DNA of 64,000 nucleotides, taken from Aphrophora alni (Eukaryota > Arthropoda > Insecta > Hemiptera > Aphrophoridae). The stretch lies in assembly GCA_963513935.1 (NCBI GenBank), contig OY740774.1:96479668-96543667 (forward strand). Direction: 5' to 3'. Positions 51,378 through 64,000 of the stretch are shown in pieces; the first letter of the stretch is position 1, and the number at the start of each line of letters is the position of its first letter. The translations under genes were made by a program, and so were the position numbers. The notes under the pieces are model-generated. The model made no database searches. It was not told the origin of the DNA and saw only the letters and a program-made list of their open reading frames with translations.

Positions 51378-53416
51378 ACTTTATTATTTACAATACTAGA
51401 TTAAACCACATTTATAATAAAACTTCTTTACAAGCTCTACTCGTAAAAACAAAAATGCTAAAAATCAACTTGTGTACAAGTGAATATTCTGTGGACTCAA
51501 ACACAACGAATATGTCCATTCTTCAAACATGCCTGTTGGTGAGTTGTTATAAAATATCCGGCCATTGCGTTGTTATAGAATACGTAATATATGAAAAATG
51601 CTATACCAATTTAATAATAATCAACAGTTCGAAAATGAAAACAATTTACGTTTCAGGAACCATTGTCAATAAATAAACAACGGCAGGAGTCTTTTAAAGA
51701 TCGATGTTAATCAAATTTTCTTTGTAGGGTAAGTGATCCATATTTAGCATCTTAATTACTAACCAAATAAATTTTAAAGAAAGCCTTGATTATTTATTTT
51801 CATTTTATGAATACCAAATATCGAACTGTCATTTTTTTATGACACAGGTTTACAGAAAACAAACTGTTTGCATTACGCATATTTCAAAGGTTCCCTTAGG
51901 ACAGTTTATTTCGGTAATTATTATATTTTGATAACTTTACGGAAATTAGCGGAAAAAATAGCGTTTACATTGTTAATTAAAGGATGTATAATTAAAGAGC
52001 TTATGAAGTAAGCATTGATCAAAGAAAGTAATTTTTACAGTGCTTAGAAGTCCATCAGAGTACTGTATTATTAAACTTGTGTTACGTGCTACATTATGAC
52101 AAGAGCAAAAATGGTTCTATGCGCATGTCTGAACCTAACTCTTTGAAGTTACCGATTGTATCTAACGAAATATAACTAATAAATTATTTAGTGATGATTA
52201 AATACTTTTCATTTTATGAGTGTTTTTTTAAACATTTTATTTTATTATTATTATTATTATTATTTTAAATACGTAACTAAATATAGTATCATCAATGAAT
52301 TTTGTATTCGGTAGAACAGAAAGTAACAACTACTAAATAGAATTCAATAATTATTTATTTCTACTTTTAAATAAATCTCAATGACAATTATATTGCATAA
52401 GAATCAACAGAATATATTTAAAATATTTCTTAATAGTCCAGTCCTTTTAAAAATATCTTTAAAAAGAATCTTTGTTTCTATTTTTTCAAATCTTCATGTC
52501 CTAAATTTATTTTTATTGAATTTACCAATCTATTATATTAAAATATTAAGTCTCTTTATGAACATTATTTTTTTTGTAATATTATTATCATCAAAATATT
52601 TATGAATGCAGTATAAAAAGTACCTCAATATTATTTTACTTATTATATTTTAATTTAACCAATGTTATTACTTAAATATCTAATATACATTTTTAAATAG
52701 CCGAATATTGTTTCCATATTTGAAATATTACAAATAAAACATATGTTTTTTAAACTAGTTATTTCATTTGATTGAAAGACTTTGTGTTTATAGTGTTGTG
52801 GCAATAATTGTTTATTTTATTTGTTACTCCATCTCATTCCCTTGTTCTCGATAAGTAATTATTTGTACCTATTCCCCACTCATTGTATAAAGTAAATGTA
52901 TGGAATAATATGCATTGAGGTGGTAGAGTCGTACCATGTTCAAAGAAAATTTAGGTAAATATATGGTTTCTAGATTTTTAAACGAAAATTGTATTGAGTC
53001 TCGTCTCTTCTAAAGATGAGGTTACAACAGTTCGTTCATTTTCGGTGGCGTTTACTAAGAAACTAATGATAAATTGTTGAATTAGTATTACGTATTTATT
53101 TTGCCCCCCTCCCCTAAATACTATGTATTAGTGTATCAACTATTTCATAACGACTATTTTCTTTTAGATGCAATTTTTGTTAGCACTATAAACGGAAATT
53201 GAACAAAATATGCAGAACCAATTATTAATTTTTATTTCTTTACACAAGTTAATTTTCAGTTTATTTGGAATTTTTAATAAAGGGTTCTGTGGTACGGTTT
53301 AGAGAAACTTTCGTTCTAAATAATCATTCTCACAGAAAAAGGAATTCCTCTTGCGACAATTCCAAAGGAATTACAATTCTGGCCGTCTAAAACATCACAG
53401 TAAACAGAGACTACAG
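51376..53416. other. AT-rich DNA; short (ATT)n near 52238-52264
   Basis: No gene recognised. The 74-codon frame at 52381-52605 is Leu/Ile/Phe-rich from AT-rich codons. Confidence 0.5.
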
Positions 53417-53635
53417 TATGCTTTATGTATAGAAAGCACTATCGTTTTAAAGGAAAATATTTTGCAACTAAGTGATGAAAAAATTGAAACCTTCAACAAG
53501 TATTACCGAAGAGACTTCTACACTGAATTGAAGGAACAATTAAAAAAGTGTGTGTTCTCTAAGATATTCATGTTCTTAATGTTGTTAATTCTTCAAACTA
53601 TGATAAGATACATATTAATATTCATTATCACATAA
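53417..53635 (+). pseudogene. Possible exon or gene relic E, copy 1
   Basis: An open frame reads LCIESTIVLKENILQLSDEK, then IETFNKYYRRDFYTELKEQL, then KKC. It is preceded by GACTACAG, a plausible splice acceptor, at 53409-53416. A related frame at about 60605-60745 reads STSLVRLKENILIYQTKNLI, then EEYNKFYN, and later FLEELREISKGIP. The shared pattern LKENIL...I..(F/Y)NK(Y/F)Y...F..EL(K/R)E suggests a common coding ancestor. The family was not identified; a secreted insect protein of the takeout/JHBP type is only a loose idea from the ELRE..KGIP ending. The frame beyond about 53551 is hydrophobic and may be intronic. Confidence 0.3.
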
Positions 53636-53989
53636 TTGTACAATTTACCAATGAGGAATTTATTTTATATATAGTTGTATAAGAAAGGATAAAACAAGTT
53701 GTAAAGATATCCTTTCATAGTTACAAATAGGAGTGGATCTTTCTGTTTAGGAACCGATTTCGTTGTGTACACTATTAACTATTTATGTATATATAGAAAA
53801 TTTAATATTACTTGAGTAACATAATTATGTAAATTGTGTATATAAATGGCATTTATTAATTAAATCGTATAAATAATAAATAAAAAAATATTCATTTGTC
53901 CACAACAAATATATACAAAAATGAAAAGTATATCAGTTTAAAAAGTAAGGTTATATATTTTAGTTTAAATTTATTGAAGTCTTTTATAT

Positions 53990-53992
<3 letters not shown>
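53636..53992. other. AT-rich DNA without recognised features
   Basis: Nothing supported. Confidence 0.55.

Positions 53993-54085
<93 letters not shown>
53993..54085. repeat. Compound microsatellite (ATAC)n then (AT)n
   Basis: About five ACAT/ATAC units, then ATATATATC, then about 63 bp of AT dinucleotides. Confidence 0.96.
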
Positions 54086-54088
<3 letters not shown>

Positions 54089-55244
54089 TGATGTTTAATG
54101 CAATTTTTCACATTAAATATAATTAAAATCTTGTAATAATACGTGCATAATGATATTATTTCTTTTCATTGTAATAAGAAATACACTTTCACGACAGTTT
54201 TTTTATAGGATATAAGATGTGTTTCAAAAGACTTATAGAAGTCGAATGTGTTTGATAATTTGACAACATAAACAGAATTTCCAAGTATCTAAGAGCAAAC
54301 TATGTAGTTAGAAAGCATAGTTAAAATTCACGAGTTTATTCAACGATTTATGTACAACGCGGTTAAAAGTAGACTTGGAACTCAATATTACAAAACCACA
54401 CCATTAAAACATATCTTATTTAATTCACCTAATAATGGTAAACTTAATTAGTTTTATTTTATCAATAACTCAACGCGGTGAGTAGGTTAGTTTAATTATA
54501 ACATAAAATATCCATGTAGAGATTCAGTAATTCTGTAATACAAGTATAATTCCTTTTAGATATTACGATATAAGTTTAGAAATTTATTACGACTGTAGGA
54601 TAAAAAGTGTTTATTCCTATAAAATTAGAGTATATTGAACGATTATTTTATTCTCATTAAGTGTGTCGCTACAAGATTTTTAGATGTACTTTTTTTAGCC
54701 GTTTGTGGTTCCCAATAAAATAAAGTTCATGTCTCTTAAGTGTTTTGAAATGAGTTGAGTGTTATGAAAATTATTTAGCAGGATACTTTGCTTGCAGGTT
54801 ATTTAGAAAGTTTTCCAGGTAAACAGTCACTTTAAAAACTTCCCATCTTTAGAGTAAGTTTTTCATCTTTATAAATGTCCGTTGTGTAAGATTGGATTCT
54901 TATATAATATAAACAAAATTCAGATACTGCCTGAAGTTCTATACACGGTTTCTTTTCTCAGTGCAATGGAAGGTTTATATAATGAAAAAAAAAAGAAGAA
55001 AAAAAAAAAAAATTTGTATATATGTTTATATGTTAGATAAGTGTATTTACCTAACATTTCTATTGCTTTTTTGTGTGTTTTTATTTACTGTTATTTCATG
55101 TAGTTGCAACCATATCATTAAAAGATATGGAGTTTGCAATGTTGTTATATTTGAGCCTAAAACTATTAAAGTTTTGTAACATAAATACAAATAAACCTTT
55201 ATTTTACAAATATTGACATTGACACTTGTGAGATATTGTTTCAT
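54086..55244. other. AT-rich DNA without recognised features
   Basis: An A-rich tract with AAG interruptions lies near 54983-55013. No gene recognised. Confidence 0.5.
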
Positions 55245-55375
55245 AGAATAAAACTTGAACACAAGATCACACAAAAATGAGCTCATGTATCGCTGACCAT
55301 GGCGACTTTGTAGGTGAAACGCGATTGATTAAATAAAAGTAATTTTTGTGAAATCTTGACTTCAAGTTTTATTCT
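55245..55375. mobile_element. Foldback element with a decayed hammerhead-like core
   Basis: Arms 55245-55278 and 55342-55375 are reverse complements at 30 of 34 positions (AGAATAAAACTTGAA at the tips, CACAAAAAT at the inner ends). The roughly 63-bp centre contains the hammerhead-like core at 55289-55329. Same design as the elements at 1241 and 38123, but older by its mismatches. Confidence 0.6.
55289..55329 (+). ncRNA. Decayed hammerhead-like core, copy 4
   Basis: Helix I ATCG 55289-55292 pairs with TGAT 55326-55329 (one G-U). The core reads CTGACCA 55293-55299, so G8, the catalytic general acid in hammerheads, is C. Extra T 55300. Helix II GGCGAC/GTAGGT keeps four of six pairs counting a wobble. 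GAAAC 55316-55320. Helix III keeps one of two pairs (A replaces T at 55324). Expected to be inactive. Confidence 0.4.
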
Positions 55376-55412
55376 ATTCTAACATTTCATGGAAAAATAA
55401 TTTACGTACACA

Positions 55413-55751
<339 letters not shown>

Positions 55752-55915
55752 CAATTACTAATGGTGATTGTCCGCAGCTGCCCTAGAGCAATATACAACT
55801 TTTATTCAGGTGGATGGATAATTGACATTGAATATTTAACGTACTACACAAAACTATATTACGTCAATTGTTTATAACGATCTGCGGCTACTACAGTATA
55901 ATGATATAAATTGAA
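55752..55915. repeat. Dispersed island D, copy 1 (sister at 59.39-59.56 kb)
   Basis: AATGGTGATTG(T)CCGCAGCT(G)CCCTAGAGC, and later GGATG, ACTA, ACGT, TTGTT and GCTACTA-type matches, recur in order in 59393-59555, same orientation. All frames of both copies contain stops, so it is probably noncoding or long dead. Confidence 0.4.
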
Positions 55916-58608
55916 ATAAATATCTGATACATACAACTAAGTTGTAGACATTTATTCGAAATCATATAAGAAGGACAGACATTTTAATTTTCTGTAAATG
56001 CATCGTAATTTTGTTTGGCTACTTGGATCTACAATAATTTTGACCTTGTGTAAAGCAAATTAACAGTAATGATTAAAATAACATTTACTCACCAATTGTA
56101 CAAAAATGGAGTCAATACAGAAGTGAATAACTATAGAGGATTATGGCTACTTTTGATAAATTAAAACTATAAAATGCAATAAAAATATGATATCACACAC
56201 GTAGATCAAGGTAATAGAACCTCATTCGTTATTTAGAAAAAGTCTTTCTAGTGTGGGGATGATTTTCACAGTTAAAACGCTGATTAAACGAAAGAATATT
56301 TCATGTAGCAGCAAAACAGTAATGTCCTTTTGTAAACAGCCTTCGGACTTTGCCAAAAAACGTACATAATAAAAACTCTATAAAATCAGGCAATAATTTA
56401 GACACTACCTTATAAAATACATATGTAACTGCAACAATAACAGGACATGCCTAAGCGAAATAGACAAGAAAGTATATCCCCGCTTAAAATTGTTGTACTA
56501 AAGTCAAAGTACTTCACATGTTCACAAAAATCAGAAACAGTTTAAAAATAAGAAAAAAAATCACACAATGATTATGTTAGCGAAGAATAACTTCGTATAG
56601 ACTATATTGTCCTATAGTTACTATATATAGTTACATACCTATTCGTTAAATGTCCAGATACGTGGAATAGAAAATTCCGCGTAGACGTGTAACGTAACAG
56701 TAAATACAGAAGTAGAAGTCAATGAAATATTGTTACAGATATAATGTGGGAGAGTTAATGAGACTAACAAACATTAAAGAGTAAAAAAATAGAACGGAAT
56801 TATCAGAGAAAAACAACAAATATAGAAGCAGAGGATGAAGGCATACTGGAACCTGATAAAATTGATTTGGGAAACATATCCAATAGAAAACTGAATGAAA
56901 ATAAAAAATATTAAGTAATTGATTAAGCATTGTTATGACAGGACATTCATTTCATTTTGTGTTACAATACATAAGTGATTTTCACATGAACTAAATACGT
57001 AGTATAGTAGATACATATTGTAAATAAAAGCTTCGAATTTCCTTTCATTCACTGTATGAAGAGATATCACAAATCAAATTACAACAAGTTGCGTGATTCG
57101 TATTATTTGTTTTATGAAAATGACCAAAAACCAATATTATCCATAGTAATATTATACTTTATAATATTGTTAGCACTAATTATGTATTAAAAAAAATATA
57201 TATGGAAAGATTATGAGAAATAATTTATCCTTTAAATCGCTGAGTAATCAACATAAGTTTTAATTAAATTAACATTATCTGCAAAGTTTTATCTTCAGGC
57301 GATGATAAATTAATAATAGAATTGATTACATTGGCATTGCTCCAGACTAGACATAATGTAATGTCCGACTCAAATCTAAAAACAAAGAGTTCCACCCAAT
57401 ATAAACCTATTTATCACATATGTAGCAATGATCATTATATTTCTTTTTGTATGGTTTCATAAAATCTGTTATACAATATTTATTTTAATTTAAGGTATTG
57501 ATTGATCTACTAGAATAAATTATTTTGAATTATGCCTATTACAGTATAATATTTAAGGCAGAGTATTAAAAACATTTCAATAATAATTTTCGAAAATATA
57601 AGTTCTTATATATTGGATATCTTTAATATGTTTACAACAAATTTATACTAAATAAATGTGAAATTTGAAATTTTCAAATTATGAGTTTCACATTAATTTG
57701 TGTCAAAAGTGGAAAAATGTACGTTATTGCGTGTTCTTTATTAGTATAAGCATAATTAGAATATTAACGTAAATGTTATTGTTTCCTTTTGGTTCAAGCA
57801 TTTAAACAATAATTTGGCCAATGATTTGTGTAATGACAATATAATAAAGTTGCACTGTTTTACATTGAAACACCCAAACCTCACGGCAATCTATAGATTT
57901 CTTATTATGATAGTTATTTTTCTATCAATTAATACATATATGTTATTATTATACTTGCGTATATTTAAAATGCGCAATCCACTTATCTATATGTTCATTT
58001 AGTAGTAATTATATTATTTTATTTGTCTGATATTTATTGAATTTCACAAAATCATAATGACATTCAGGAACAATATTTGTATTAAATGGATACATTTTAT
58101 AAAAGATAAGTTTGAATTCATTGTTGTTCCTTTTCTTAATAAATATTGAATTTATTATTATTATCAGATACAATGTGTAGGTGTTTTATAGTTTATTAAT
58201 GACTTTAAAAAATTACACGTTTAACACTATCATACCTCTGGTTTATTATTTGCAAGTCATAGAAGGTGACTAATTTGTTAGATTATTTTATAATATAAAA
58301 GAACATAATAATTTTGTTCTTGGTAAAACCTAAGTTATCAGTAAATTAATAATGTTTGCGTCATTTTTAACGTTTTGTAGTGTCCTCCAGTAATAGTCAT
58401 AATTCTTTAAATATATTTAACTTCGTGGAATACTATAATAAATACTTTAAAAAAAGAAGAGGATATAGCCACAACATTGTAAATGAAAGTAGGTTTAAGT
58501 AATATATGGACGCTTAAAGTCCAGAGGACCGACAATTCTTTTTTATGTCTTACAAGTTCGCGAATGAGAATTTTAAAAAAAAATTAAAAACTCAGCTTAG
58601 TTAAGACA
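55916..58608. other. AT-rich DNA without recognised features
   Basis: No gene recognised. The frames at 56733-56930 and 57814-58002 have no known domain. Confidence 0.5.
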
Positions 58609-59312
58609 TCAGATCATGTGGCTTCTTTCTGCTAAGGTGACCGATTCACTGTCTACATCCAGTACATTTTGCATCTCAGGATGTGCATGTTTCCGTAATC
58701 GCTTGACCTGTCCGGTTGCATACCTCTGCATCCCTTCCTTTACCAGACCAATTCACAAGTCACGATAGAGATCAATAATCCTTACCATGGAGCTTCGAGT
58801 ACTCTTCGCAGTAGTTTGTTTTGAAATATCTGGATTATCTGAGCATTAGTTTTCTTTGTACAGTCACATAATGAATGCCATACGTCCAAAGCTGTTTCAA
58901 TATTTTCTTATAAAGTAAGATTTTGTTCTCAATCGAGAGTCCGGAGTTACGTCCGAGCACCCAGTGCAGATTTCGATACTTGATGTTCAGCTTCTCCTTT
59001 TTCTTCTTCCCATGTTCTCCTTCCACTTGAGCTATACACCCTGGGTCATACTCAAGTATTTAGGAGTGTTAGCGATTTGGTTGTTAATGGTTATGAGGCC
59101 TTTACTATTTTCTTATGCGTAAAATTTATATGTGTAGATTTGCATTCATTAAGTTTTATGCGTCATAATTGCGTTCAGTTTAATATACAACTTTTTTCAG
59201 CTTATTCCTGGCATCATCAATGTTGGAGTCGAACGCAAGGATTACTGTGTCATCCGCAAATGTTGCCATCATGTGTCATCATCACGGAATCTCTGGTGTA
59301 CGATAAGAAGAG
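58609..59312 (-). pseudogene. Jockey-like non-LTR retrotransposon, C-terminal reverse transcriptase remnant
   Basis: Read on the minus strand from 59312: YTRDS, a frameshift, then MATFADDTVILAFDSNIDDA. FADD at 59260-59249 is the catalytic YxDD-type motif of LINE reverse transcriptases. After several stops comes KLNIKYRNLHWVLGRNSGLS and IENKILLYKKILKQLWTYGI (inside the frame 59026-58835), the thumb-region signature of Jockey-clade ORF2. After another frameshift DLYRDL, RLRKHAHPEMQNVLDVDSES and VTLAERSHMI end at a stop at 58611-58609. The order matches the last quarter of Jockey ORF2. The endonuclease and most of the polymerase are absent, there is no poly(A) tail, and at least three frames are needed. 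A dead 5'-truncated copy. Confidence 0.88.
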
Positions 59313-59392
59313 TAAGTATACATTATAAATAAAATAAAATATTGTTTACGATTACATTGGAAAAACAAATGCATATTTCAGGCATTATTTAT
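59313..59392. other. AT-rich spacer
   Basis: Short AT-rich DNA between the LINE remnant and island D. Confidence 0.5.
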
Positions 59393-59555
59393 AATTGCAA
59401 ATGGTGATTGGTCGCAGCTTCCCTAGAGCTATATTCATTATTTATACTGTTGGATGCATATTGAACGGTGAATGTTTTATGTACAGCAAAACTAGATCAC
59501 GTAGATTGTTCAGAATGCTCGGGGCTATTATCGTAACATAATTTTAACTTATTAA
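59393..59555. repeat. Dispersed island D, copy 2
   Basis: Homologous to 55752-55915. Both copies are on the same strand, 3.6 kb apart, and the LINE remnant lies between them. Confidence 0.4.
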
Positions 59556-60604
59556 TAGCTCCATTGTCGTTGATGGATATATAGGATATATTACGCGATA
59601 TGTGTATTAATGTAATATAATATATATTTATTGCTATCTCTAAAATACTAATTTGACATAGATCATAGTTCTTACAATATGGTTGACATACTATTATAAT
59701 AAAAAAGTAAGTTATTCCTAATTTTGATTAGATACGTTTTTTATGTTATTTTTCAATAAGTAAACAATGAAGTTTTTTATAACGTGCTGTAGGAAACTTC
59801 CGGACTCAACTCATTAATGTGGGTTGGCGGAAGTTTAAACTGTTATGTTATGGCTCCAGTATATTGAGTAAGTTAGGGCTAAAATTGATAGACAACTCTG
59901 TAAACGATTGGTTGAATCATGACAAATCAAAATCTTTGTTGATTTTTCAACACATTTGTAAACTCTAATTCAATATTCCATTTATTGTAACAGTTATTCG
60001 CTATATATAAATTTATGCTATTCTCTCTAACAATGAAATTACTTTAATTAAGGTTCCTGTAATTATGAATAAAACAACTTTTGTGTTCGTATATCGAGTA
60101 TGTTTAATTAGATTTTGTAAAATCTATGTTTAAAGTAGATTAAAATAGTATTATCTGTTAAAATTAATGAATCGATGTACCTATTACTGTTGAACTACCA
60201 TATTTTTTCATCTTATATTAATGTAAATATTATGCTCTGTATTCTATTTCTCTTATATTTTACTAAAAAAATACCTAAATTGTAAGTTAGTAACATTTTT
60301 TAATTACTATATTACCTACCAGAAGAAACGTTAGGCCTTAGAAATGAACCATTAATTTGAAAGGTTTTTATGTGAAATAGAATATTTAATAATAAACCAA
60401 CTAGGGTTGTTGTATATCGGTTCATTTTAATTAGATTCCACAAGATCCATTTTATAAGTAACAACATGCAAACTCAACATATTTCTTACCAATTATACTT
60501 TGCTATCGTACATTGAAATTGATTATATAAAATACCTGTCACTAGCAAATATATATAAACTTTAAAGCACAAATAATTGTATTATATTGTAATACTTTCA
60601 ACCA
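59556..60604. other. AT-rich DNA; ATTACCTACCAGAAG near 60311
   Basis: ATTACCTACCAGAAG also occurs at the putative retroelement tail at 7.19 kb. Nothing else recognised. Confidence 0.45.
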
Positions 60605-60745
60605 GTACTTCTCTAGTTCGTTTGAAGGAAAATATACTGATATATCAAACCAAGAATTTAATTGAGGAATATAATAAATTTTACAACTAATATTATTTAT
60701 AAAATTTTCTAGAAGAATTGAGAGAGATATCTAAAGGGATTCCAT
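60605..60745 (+). pseudogene. Possible exon or gene relic E, copy 2
   Basis: The plus frame reads STSLVRLKENILIYQTKNLI, then EEYNKFYN, then two stops, then FLEELREISKGIP and a stop, all in one frame. It resembles 53417-53551 by protein pattern and by the TTGAAGGAAAATAT block. TTCTCTAG at 60609-60616 and TTTTCTAG at 60705-60712 could be splice acceptors, so the stops may be intronic, or the copy is dead. Family unknown. Confidence 0.28.
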
Positions 60746-63310
60746 GATGATAATAAAAAAATAATAATTAAACTATTCATAAAATATTGTGTGACATTGC
60801 CTACAAAATTTATTTAGAATAAATATAAAAGTCATTTACTGATTATTGCACTTTATTTTAACAAATATTAATCCATACATTAATTACTTAAAATATTTAA
60901 AAAGTACTAAAACTCTTTGTAGTGGTAAATTTTATGTGAGTAATTGTAAAAAAACTTTTTCGACAAGGAAATAAACTGCAAGTTTTACAGAGAGTTTCGT
61001 TGTTCCATTGAAACCAATTAAATTAGAGTAATGTTCATGTTATCAAATAAACCTATTAAACTTAATACCTCAGCTTTTTCCAGATAGAAAATATACACAC
61101 AATAGCTTTTCGTGTTATAATACATTTACTGACGTGGAAAAATATTATTAAAGATTTATAGATGAAAGTAGAAAACTAGCTTCCCAATGACATAAGATGT
61201 TCGTTTCTAACGAAAAGAAATATAAATTTGCTTTCTTTTTAATAACGAAAGTTACTAAGTATTTTGTAAAACTATTGACTAAAATTTTAACAACTATTTA
61301 ATGTTTAAAATGATCATATTTTAAATTTTTCTAATTCCATTACGACCTAAAATATAATTTAAACGAGTTTATTTAAATTTAGTATACCTCAGAGTGCATG
61401 TATTTTTTTGGCCATTAAATGTAATTAAATGTTTGCATACCTTTTCAAAGTATTAGTATATAATGGTTTCATTATTACAGTTGAAACAAAATTTTAAACT
61501 ATTAGCATATATATTCCTTGTAATTATATTGAACAACATAGAACATTTTAATAGTTATTATAGGGTTAAGTAATGTCTGCATATACCTAACAGTAAGTAA
61601 GCAAATCATAGTTATAACGTATTTCTTATCTTAGCACCATAGTTCAATGTAAAAAAAAAAAAATTAACAAACGATTTAAATTTGAAAGTATTTATGTTTT
61701 TAATGTGCAATATAGTAGGAAGTTAAATACGGTATTTGTTACAATATAAACATAACATATTGTATTGACTTTACAAACCAATATTTTATACATTATGGAT
61801 AGTAATATAATTGCCTGATTTACATACAAAATAACTGAAGCTCATGTATAATGAAGCACTTGTTTTTTATTGCACATAAACCTGGAAATACGAATGGCTA
61901 TCAGCGATGATATTTAATTTATAGTTATTTTTTAAAAATTTTATATTGTAATTTTATTCCATGAGTTGGTGTGTGTGTGTAACAGTATTGAAATATATTT
62001 TATGACCTTAAACTACATCAGTATATAGTTTATATTTCATATTGACATAGATAAAAAACAAAAAACACTATTTAAATTATGATGGCATAGCTATGGATTT
62101 AAACATAACCTTGCAAATATATCCGAAGAAAGTGAACCATGAAATTACAGAAATCCAATAAAATATTCAATAATTAATTATTAAATCTACTTTCAAAATT
62201 GCTACTTTTACTGATGACTCTGGTAAATAGTATCATTTATTTATTCACAAGCATTAAATCTGGTTGAAGATGTATTTGTAACAGTGAAACTCCTGATGTA
62301 GAAGAAAGAAGAATTTGTGTTATATCGTTTTTATGCCCACTAAATAATTGGTGACAGTGAAGTAGTATACATACAGGAAATCACAACGCTATCAGTTTGC
62401 CTTGAATCTCAGTATCAGTAGATGATATTCTAGTTATAAATACGGCGAGATAATCACGTATTCTGCCGTATGTCTCGTGCTACTAAATACAGCATTACAT
62501 CGCGATCAATACTTAAAAATTATCAATTGTATGCAAATATTCTTAGACATACTGATTATGATCAAAAACGATCATTCATAATCGAACTGTTTTTTGTTAT
62601 TCAGAACAGAACATGCTTTCGAAATACACCTTAATGTCTAATAATAGAATTATCTGTTTTACTAGACGTTATTTATTATTCATTAAACAGAGTTTTAATC
62701 TTCGGGACAGCAGCTGTGTAGTGAGTTAAACTTCTATAAACCTGAATAATAAATGATCCTCCTTCGCAATCAAAACGATACCCTGGAGACTTGTAAATCT
62801 CAATACATTTCAGATTTCATTTCATATAAATAGGATTTGGAAGGCTACGATTCATTATACATCCAATTAAATTATATTAGATTCAATATATTATGTTATA
62901 CGTAATTTAAATGCATGGTCTGATTTTATGACTAAATATACAATCCTAAGAACTATTACATTACCGTATCCTTTATTATACTTAATTTTATAATAGTCGT
63001 GAAGAAACACCAAATTGTAATAAGTTTTAAGCCATAACTGAATTTATATTACATTCAAAGTGTTTCCTCTATCATGGCGTTAATAATAGGCGTTATTTTC
63101 GAAAAGAAATACAATTGACCTGTATGTTTTCACCTTTCTGTTAATTTATTTACAGGAAAAAGTCCTATTTTATTCAATCTAGTTCTTACCTTTAATTGTA
63201 TTCTCTTAACTAGGCCATAAAATGATGGCCATAGGTAACCTATGATGGTTTACTGATGATCCAAACTATGCAACTTGTAAAGAAGAAGTAGTAAATAAAA
63301 AGGAAGGTAT
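60746..63310. other. AT-rich DNA without recognised features
   Basis: No gene recognised. A13 run near 61650. The palindrome ATAGGTAACCTAT lies at about 63232-63244. Confidence 0.5.
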
Positions 63311-63356
63311 CTTTTTTATCCGTTTTATTATTTAATAAAATAAACGGATAAAAAAG
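63311..63356. repeat. Perfect 15-bp inverted repeat (hairpin)
   Basis: CTTTTTTATCCGTTT (63311-63325) and its exact complement (63342-63356) are separated by an AT-rich 16-base loop that itself has partial symmetry. No transposon ends or terminator context were identified. Confidence 0.85.
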
Positions 63357-64000
63357 GATTGGTTATCTGCGGGTATTGAGGTTGAACTGAGTAAGAGAGA
63401 GCCAACTATGTTTTTATAAGTAGAGTGACCAAGTAAGCATGCTATTCCGCAAATATGATTTTTTTAAGGATTTTTGTTGTTATGGTCTATTGAAAAATAA
63501 ATAAATTTTATATTGCAATATAATATGATTTTACCCTCTGCATACATTCAATGTGGTGTACTTCAAAAAATTTAAAATAACCTTGACGTGAAATTAAATT
63601 TTTAATAACTTGAGAAAAAATACCTTATTCCAAAGAAATGATAATTAATTTCAACTACAATTAGATTCGTTCCCTCACCTCTCTCACTTTGACATCGCTA
63701 TTTTCATTCAATATCTCTGCACAATTGTCCTGGGGTTTTACCAATAAATACTTACCTTAGTAATACACATTTTATATAACTCTGTGCAACTGATCTTTAT
63801 TATTACTTCATTAGGCTCAATTTGATGTCCAATATACCACCTTAATAGTCAATAGTGGATGCAAAATGAGACGGTAATAAATTTAGTTTATACCTAATAA
63901 ATTAACGGACTCTATTTAGCGGGATTGAATTAAATATAATTTATGTTATTATGATTAATATTTATTTTATTACAAATAAACTACTGTAAATTGAAATTGA
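63357..64000. other. AT-rich DNA without recognised features
   Basis: Nothing supported. Confidence 0.55.

Noticed and set aside
51194..51676. 160-codon frame with poly-lysine
   Set aside because: Frame bridges a 75-A homopolymer; the flanking residues have AT-rich noncoding composition.
59077..59328. Plus-strand 83-codon frame
   Set aside because: Antisense to the Jockey reverse transcriptase remnant.

Overview
The window is 64 kb of very AT-rich, gene-poor nuclear DNA from an animal, most likely an arthropod. Insect is the working guess, and order cannot be fixed from this sequence. The evidence is: no prokaryotic gene packing, no long open frames, more than a dozen long (AT)n tracts, and fossils of typical metazoan transposons (a mariner, a TTAA-flanked element with a Mutator-like/Kolobok-type transposase, a Jockey-like LINE, tRNA-derived SINE pieces). 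I found no complete host gene. Almost all open frames of 60-100 codons are chance AT-rich frames or translations of microsatellites.

Layout. 0-12 kb: a CRE-rich cluster (551-602), a 244-bp foldback carrying two head-to-head hammerhead-ribozyme-like cores (1241-1484), a tRNA-like SINE fragment inside a small inverted repeat (3249-3371), one copy of a dispersed repeat (about 3.9 kb; sister at 11.3 kb), several (AT)n tracts and a (CT)n tract. 12-20 kb: featureless except microsatellites. 20.07-21.02 kb: an internally deleted, frameshifted mariner with matching ends and flanking TA. 22.72-25.08 kb: a 2.4-kb DNA transposon with TTAA flanks, diverged long inverted repeats and the C-terminal part of a transposase on the minus strand. 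26-29 kb and 44-46 kb: two pairs of short homologous islands in the same order, suggesting an old duplication. 35.5-36.0 kb: six copies of an 87-bp tandem repeat. 38.1-38.3 kb: a second foldback with a hammerhead-like core. 55.2-55.4 kb: a third, decayed one. 58.6-59.3 kb: a Jockey-type reverse transcriptase remnant including its FADD catalytic motif. Two short islands at 53.4 and 60.6 kb resemble each other at the protein level and may be exon relics of an unidentified gene family.

The most interesting signal is the set of hammerhead-like cores at 1.3-1.4, 38.2 and 55.3 kb. Their helices I and II differ in sequence, yet pairing is kept by compensating changes in the two better copies, while the core nucleotides and the 2-bp helix III are conserved. 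Each sits inside a long inverted repeat. This looks like a family of foldback, probably non-autonomous elements carrying a Penelope-like-element type of hammerhead. All transposon proteins in the window are broken, so nothing here appears able to move by itself.
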